Assembly (NCBI GenBank): GCA_024734495.1
Contig: JALMQS010000187.1
Coordinates: forward strand, 4,550,341-4,614,340
Direction: 5' to 3'
DNA from: Forficula auricularia
Lineage: Eukaryota; Arthropoda; Insecta; Dermaptera; Forficulidae
Length of the DNA: 64,000 bases
Position 1 is the stretch's first letter. Each line of letters opens with the position of its first letter. The translations under genes were made by a program, and so were the position numbers. The notes under the pieces were generated by a model. The model was not told the DNA's origin, ran no database searches, and saw only the letters and a program-made list of their open reading frames with translations. Positions 25,401 to 33,500 of this stretch are shown here, piece by piece.

Positions 25401-28400
25401 CATATCGGTCCACAAACATTAGTACTTTATTACAGTACTTTTTTAGTTTTTTCTAAATATCTTGAAAATGACTTAACCAATTTTGATGAAATTTAATATC
25501 CTAATTAAGTACCTTGGGGACCACAAAAAAGGTTAAATAAAGTTTTTAGTAAAATTATATTTTAAAGTACTTTACTCTAGAGTAAGATGGTACTTTTTTT
25601 AATTTTTTAATTCTTTAAAATTTATTCATTTGAAAGTTTTAATATTGCTCATTTAGCCTTGCTTAAGTAAGAATGGATAGGCTTCTCTCTGTGAAATGCT
25701 AAAAATTTGGGAGGAATTTTTATGAGTAACCATAGCAACTGCGTTGTTTTCTTATCCGTTACCTTTGCTGAAGACAGAGAAATCGATTTTAAACCAAAAA
25801 TAGCGATTGATTCTCATCTAGTACTTGAGGAATAATCATTCTATATTGGATTTTTGACGTTTCGGTTATTATTACTAACCATTGCTGAAGACATAGAGAA
25901 ATCGACTTTTAAACCAAAAATAGCGATTGATTCTCATCTAGTACTTGAGGAATAATCATTCTATATTGGATTTTTGACGTTTCGGTTTTTATTAGTAACC
26001 ATTGCTGAAGACATAGAGAAATCGATTTTAAACGAAAAATAGCGATTGATTCTCATCTAATACTTGAGGAATAATCATTCTATATTGGATTTTTGACGTT
26101 TCGGTTTTTATTAGTAACCATTGCTGAAGACATAGAGGAATCGACTTAAAATCAAAAATAGCGATTGATTCTCATCTAGTACTTGAGGAATAGTCATTCT
26201 ATATTGGATTTTTGACGTTTCGGTTTTTATTGGTAACCATTGCTGAAGACATAGAGGAATCGACTTAAAATAAAAAATAGCGATTGATTCTCATCTAGTA
26301 CTTGAGGAATAGTCATTCTATATTGGATTTTTGACGTTTCGGTTTTTATTGGTAGCCATTGCTAAAGACATAGAGGAATCGACTTAAAATAAAAAATAGC
26401 GATTGATTCTCATCTAATACTTGAGGAATAGTCATTCTATATTGGATTTTTGACGTTTCGGTTTTTATTAGTAACCATTGCTGAAGACATAGAGAAATCG
26501 ACTTTAAACCAAAAATAGCGATTTATTCTCATCTAGTACTTGAGGAATAATCATTCTATATTGGATTTTTGACGTTTCGGTTTTTATTAGTAACCATTGC
26601 TGAAGACATGGAGGAATCGACTTAAAATAAAAAATAGCGATTGATTCTCATCTAGTACTTGAGGAATAATCATTCTATATTGGATTTTTGACGTTTCGGT
26701 TTTTATTGGTAACCATTGCTGAAGACATAGAGGAATCGACTTAAAATCAAAAATAGCGATTGATTCTCATCTAATACTTGAGGAATAACAATTCTACATT
26801 AGGTATTTGACGTTTCGATTATTATTGGTAACCATTGCTGAAGACATGGAGGAATCGACTTAAAATCTAAAATAACGATCGATTCTTATCTAATACTAGA
26901 GGAATAACCTTATTGCATTCCATTTTTGATGTTTTGACTATTAATGGAAACCTCTACTGAAAATGTAGAAGAATCGACTTAAAATCAAAAAGACTAAATT
27001 CTTTTTTGGTAAACAACTCAAGCTTGAGTATTAGATGAGAATCGATGGCTATTTTTGATTTTAAGTCGATTCCTCTATGTCTTCAGCAATGGTTACAATA
27101 ATAACCGAAATGTCAAAAATCCAATGTGGAATGGTTATTCCTCGACTCTTAAATGAGAATTATTTTTGAATTAATGTCAATATGAACTACAAATTGCAAG
27201 TGATATCTGATTAATAATAAAGGAACAAACATATTAATATTTCAAATGAATTTGGATAAAGTTTAGCAACGATCCGTTGCAGTTTATTTTAATCAAAATA
27301 GTTTCAGCCGTTTATGAGATATTTCGAAAAAAAGACCACCATTTTTTTCATGCACGATTACAATACTTGACCATACCCTGTATGGTAAAGTAAAAATGAT
27401 CCAAATTCAAAAAAAAATTTTGTTTTTTTACATATATTTTTTAGAAAAAAATACACAAAAATTATTTAAAGTGTTTTTATATGCGATTTTTGAGTTTGAA
27501 AATTTTAATCTTTTTTTTTGAAACTGTATGTAAGTACTTACTCTTCAATTTTTGTTGATAATTTTTTATTTTAAACTTCTATTCATTCTAGAAATTTTAA
27601 GACCGGGTTGATAGTGGTCCTATGATAATTACTATTTTTTTTCGATTTTCAATTTGTTTATTTTGATTTTCTTTCAACAAACTAAAATACTAATTATTTA
27701 TATTAAACACCTGTTAACGATAAAAATCACTTCAAAATAACTAAAAAAAGAGAACTCCTCATACAGAAAGGAATATTGCATCAATATTACATTCCAATAT
27801 TAAACCTTGCAGGGATATTGCAGTAACATTGCAGCAATATTCCCTCCTCTGAACATTGCAGTAATATTGTATATATTGTGCAAGGTTCGCAATATTGTTG
27901 CAATTTTCCAGTCTGTCTGGGTCAATACCAAAAAGTGTTTTTAATAGCGAATAATTTTTTTTCGAAATTTTCAAAAATCGAAAAAAAATAGTAATTATTA
28001 TAAGACCACTATCCGGACTTAAAATTTCTAGAATGAATAGAAGTTTAAAATAAAAAATTATCAAAAAAATTGAACAGTAAGTACATACAGTTTCATAAAC
28101 AAGATTAAAATTTTCAAATTCAAAAATCGCATATAAAAACACTTTAAATATTTTTTTTTTTTGGATCATTTTTGAAGAAGTTATGAGCGAAAAACCGAAA
28201 TTCGATATATTTTAAACCTGTGAAAAAATTTCAAAATTTATCAGGAAGAGTTTTTACCAAGACAGACTGTAAAATTGCAACAATATTGCGAACACCTTGC
28301 ACAATATTAGCAATATTGCTGCAATGTTCCTGCAACATTGGCAATATTGCTGCAATCTTCCTGCAACATAGGCAACATTGGCAATATTGTTTCAATGTTG

Positions 28401-30537
28401 TTGCAATATTTCCGCAATGTTGCTGCAATGTAAAAGAGACGGACATAGGAATATTGTTGCAAAGTTGCTGCAGGGTTTAATATTCCCTTCTGACTGGATA
28501 GATAGAGGTTCTAAAAAATGTAAAAAAATGAAGGAAATCAAAAATTAAAATTTTTCAAACCTTCCGATTTGATGTGGAATGTCTCATATGTTAGTTTTAA
28601 ATTCAATTACATTAAAATTAATTTCAGGTACCTGTTGAAAAAATAAACTTCCTTTATATCGAATCGATTAATGACTTAAGAATAAGCCCATTAAATAAGG
28701 ATATGAAAAATGCTATGAATAAAGTTTTGAATTATTTAAAATCAAAAGACATTCATCCTATTAAGGTATTAAAATTTAAAAATTTATCTTGATCTTATTT
28801 TTATCAATATTGGCTAAAATTTGAATTTTTATTTAAATCACAAATAATTAATTATAATTATTATTAAATACGAACAAACTTATTCTGCGATCGTTCTCAA
28901 GTATGAGCACCCACTCCGATTATAGGTTAACTGAGCCAATCACGTGTCGGTCAAGCTTATATAGACTCCATGTACAGTCCAGTCAAAAAACCAACACACT
29001 GACGACCTCAGCGCTCCCTGTCGGACTGAGCATTACATGTTTTTAAAAACCATAAAGTGAAAAATATTGACAAATCAAATGATAATTATTATAAGTGATT
29101 TGTCAATATTTTTCGCTTTATGGTTTTTAAAAACATGTAACGCTCAGTTCAACAGGGGCACTGAGGTCGTCAGTGTTTTGGTTTTTAATATAGTTATGGA
29201 TGAAATCATTGGCGAAATCAAAAATCTAAATGGATATTCCTTAGGGGACGAGAATATAACATGCGTTTGCTACGCAGACGATGCAGCACTCGTTGCAGAA
29301 GATGAAGATTCCCTCCAGCGCCTCCTGTTTATACATCCATTCAGCTGTGTTGCGCAATTCGGTCTCACTCTGTCAACCAAGAAGACCAAAACACTCACAA
29401 TCTCTAAATCACCACTCCGATGTAAACTACAACTATACGATTGTCGAACAAGTCATGTCCTTCATGTACCTTGGCATCCAAATGATCTCTCATCAAGACC
29501 TAGAAACAGAGGTAAAGCCCGGTTCACACCAGGCGTTTTTTGTTGATAGAAATCTAGATGGCTGGCTAGGCTGGATCCAGAGGCTTAAAATGACGTCACT
29601 GAGGGCTGGGTAGCTGGCTAGCTTGTTGGATTTTGTGATTAGAACATGTTCTATTTTCTCTTGATAGATTGCTTGGAAAATTAGGGAGAGAACCAATCGG
29701 AAAGCAGTATTTTATCACGTGGGTGACATGCGCATGGTAAACCAATCGGGAAGCCGCAATAACCATGGACGACACCACAGTCTGGGCGGATTGTTCAAAC
29801 GTTTTTGTTTTCGCCGTTTTTCATAAATTAATAAAAAAGCAATAATTGCAGTTCGTCTACGTTTAATAACCTCTCCAATTATATTATTGCCAGCCTTTTT
29901 TTTCTTGACAACTGCTGAGCGATTGTGTGCGCACGCATCTGATCCTGCTTTTAGAATAAGTCCAGCCTTACTGCAAATAGCAGAGTGTGAAGCCAACAAC
30001 TAAAAATCCGTCACGACATCTAGCGGCAGCCAAGCCCTCAAGGAAAGCCATCAAGGCTACCATCAGCGAAAAACGCCTGGTGTGAACCGGGCTTAAGACA
30101 TTAGGCAATAGAGGCCTCAAAAATATCGGGTTGCCTTAACAATGCAATCTGGTCAAATCAATATTTAAGAACGGTGGCCAAGCTACGAGTCTACAAAACC
30201 GTAGTACGTCCAATATTAACTTACGCAACAGAGACAAGACCCGATACTGCAAAAACTTCTCAATTATTGGAAACGACTGAAATGAAGAGTGAAGGTATTA
30301 GAGAAAAATGTGGAATACAAAAGGTGGGAGAATGGGTTAAGAGAAGAAGAACAGAATGGTACGCGCATATGGGAAGAATGCCAGAAGACAGACTGGTAAA
30401 GAAAATGATGACCAACAAGCCGGTTGGAATAAAAAGTAGATGTCGTCCCAAGAAGAGATGATATGACGTTCTGGAAGAAACAAACCTATAGGTTTAAAAA
30501 TAAGAAGAAGAAAGAAGAAGTGAATGCTAATCCTTTC

Positions 30538-30587
<50 letters not shown>

Positions 30588-33500
30588 TTTATTTATTTAT
30601 CCAGAAAAAATACACAACATTCAATATGTCATGTCCTATAGAGTTGACATGTCAACTGTACTTAGGACCGGATTAAAAATCTTATATCTATCTTATATAT
30701 AACAATTATTTAATTTTACAAAGAATTACTATAGTTGAAATATAGTGTACATTGTTCAACATTAGTTCACATTAGATATTTACATACATATCAAAGGGTG
30801 AAATCATAATGATCCAATCCATTTAATCAATTTTTTTCTCAATAATTTTTTGTCACACGACAGATTTTTTTGATCATTTGGGAGTTTGTTAAAATATTTA
30901 ATTGCCACAAAATAGGCATTTTTTTGGGCAATTAACTTATTTATCTTTGGTAGGACAATTGATCTATGTCTAGATCTGCCACTATGTTCATTATACATAA
31001 TCTTACACACATCATAATAATAAACAACTGAGTTAACAATAAATGATTCATCAATAGCCAGGACAGGTTGTACCTTAATTTTTTTAATAAGTCTAGTCAG
31101 TATAGTGATAAGTGGTTTCATTGCATTATCATATGCTCCCCCACGCAATTATACCATAGTTAATTATACTCTCAAACAGAGCCTGATAAATTATCCTCAT
31201 AGCCTTTGGATCCAATATTGCACATAACTTATGTAAAACAAAATTTATATATCTGGTTTTCTCTTGATCCTATGGACTTTTTTGAATAGACTGCAATGGT
31301 CCTGCGGGTTGAACAGGAATTTATTTTAATAATTAATTAACATATTATTTTTATTTAGAATTAAGTCTAATTAAGGCAATCTATTAGTCAACGAACAAGG
31401 GAAACTGATGAGTTCTGGGAAAGCTGGGCAAATGACCAGTGATTAATAAGAGAAGAGCATTGACTGCAGAGAAGTGAGCGAGGGAACATACACATACTTT
31501 CTACATTCAAGTTCCGCAGTGAGTGACTTCAGAGAGAATACACCTATACTTTTACCTTCAAGTTCCGCCGTGATTGACTTCAGAGAGTGAGTAGAAGCAA
31601 GAATACAGACTTCTTCTTATATATATATATAGACTTCTGCCTTACAATTGAATATACACACAAGGCAAGGAGTGCATAGGAGAGTTCAACTGTTTCTTAC
31701 ATATACGCCTATACCACTGCTATTGGAGTTGGACAGGATACATACACATTGCATACATACCTATACCTACGGCGGAGTGACACACACACCTACGCGCTGA
31801 TTCATCTATTACAAGGAACATACAACGAGCCCACACACACACCTGAGGCTCCTCTTCAGGTCTTCGCTTGCAATACAGATATCATAGCTGGATACCAATA
31901 CCAGAGTTCATTGTACAGTCACTCAATAAAACTATCTCATTGTCTCTCGTAACCGCTGGTCTGTATATCATTATTTATAGTATTAGTACCAGGAAGCCCA
32001 TTTCCCTACATCCTTCACTCATCACCTAAAATTTCATTCTCCATTTTAGGGACGCGCCACTTGGATCAGACACTGAGGGACACACCCACCCCATCAACAA
32101 ATAGCGAAGCAGATTAAATTAAAATTAACGTAATAATATAAAGCCCAATTTCCCTAGTACATGAGTTACATTGCCCCCCCCCCTTGCCCCTTGATAACCC
32201 CCCACCCCCTCGTGGACTGTTAATTAATTTTGTGTGATTTAAATAAAAATTCTAATTTTAATCAAATTAATCACAAAAATAAAATCTTCAACATCTTCAT
32301 TACTAATAAATATTGGGTAACTTTTATTTCAGATTGAAATAGAAGAATTAAAATATAGTTTCCAATTATGGCGTTATTTTATGAGCAAAGAATCGATGGA
32401 CTTTGGCTCTATAATTAGCTTGGAGCCGGTATAAAATATTATATTAATTTATTTATTTTTTCTCAAATATAAATAATAAAAAAAAACTTTACTATTTAAT
32501 AGAACTGCAGAGCTAATCCGTTCAAAGAATTGTTTTTGAAATTGATTGGAAAAGGACGTTTCACGATAGCTGCAATAATGAATCTTTTAAATACTGATTA
32601 TTTTCCTAAAGAAAATAGTGAGATGTGTGAAGAACTCTTTAAAATAATCTTATCCAAATTAGAAGTACTGAATTAATTTGTACTTAAGTATTTATATATT
32701 TGTTTGATATATTTATTTCATTTTATAGACTCTACTTGGATCAAATACTGTACTTTTATTTCCAAGTAGTCCCTACCCAGCGAATTTTCATTACACTGCA
32801 CTTTGGAATCCTTATAATTTCGGCTATTGGGCAGCTATAAATGTTTTGAAATTACCAGCTACTCAAGTTCCATTGGGTTTGTCTAGTAAAGGAATGCCAA
32901 TTGGAATCCAGGTTTAGACTTCTACTTTAAATTTTATTTTGATTTAATTTAGTCCAAGAGCTGGTAACACATTTTTGACTACGGATTTGACCCAACTAGA
33001 AATAATGCGTAATAGTATCGTCTATGATAGTTGTACAAGGAATGGCCAGTCTGACTGGCTGTAGCAGGTGGACCAGGTACTGCGCATGGTGTGAGTGCGG
33101 TAAAAAATGCATATGTGTTAAAAAATATTTTTGACCCACAATGAAATTATAAAAATTATAATTTATAGTCAATTATAAACATAATATATTCATCCCAGAC
33201 TATTTGAGTGGTGGGACGTGGAGCATGATGCTATTTTTTTCATGTTGTAAAAATACACTTTGGGTGGTCTGGTTCCACGTCCCACCACTCAAATGGTCTG
33301 GGGTGAATATATTATGTTTATAATTGACTATAAATTATAATTTTTATAATTTCATTGTGGGTCAAAAATATTTTTTAACACATATGCATTTTTTACCGCA
33401 CTCACACCATGCGCAGTACCTGGTCCACCTGCTACAGCCAGCCAGACTGGCCATTCCTTGTACAACTATGATAGACGGTACTATTACGCATTAAGTATTT

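Larger units (their letters stand above)
24418..27391 (-). mobile_element. Second helentron-like family, copy 2, interrupted
   Basis: It starts AGCTGACGTGTTCTGATGTG and ACTTTATCATACAACCTGG, followed by two units of about 120 bp with GATTATGTATACAAAATTTG and C-runs. It ends CCATACCCTGTATGGTAAAGT. It is interrupted at GCTCAATTTTT by the satellite-bearing element 25032-27285, after which TCAAAATAGTTTCAGCCG resumes. Confidence 0.7.
24147..28584. mobile_element. Fold-back element filling FAAH2 intron 5 (outermost of a three-level nest)
   Basis: Left end GGCATTCCACGCCAAATCAG, right end (inverted) near-identical, GATTTGATGTGGAATGTC. Long arms include GAAAAATTTTAATTTTTGAT, CGAATTTCGGTTTTTCGCTC and GATCCAAATTCAAAAA. 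Inner arms at 27395-27660 and 27950-28190 are complementary. A GCAATATTGC-rich zone lies near the centre and at the right. It contains 24418-27391. Confidence 0.75.

Noticed and set aside
28220..28480. 86-aa and 71-aa frames on opposite strands rich in Cys/Ile/Asn
   Set aside because: Products of the GCAATATTGC periodic repeat, which is open on both strands.
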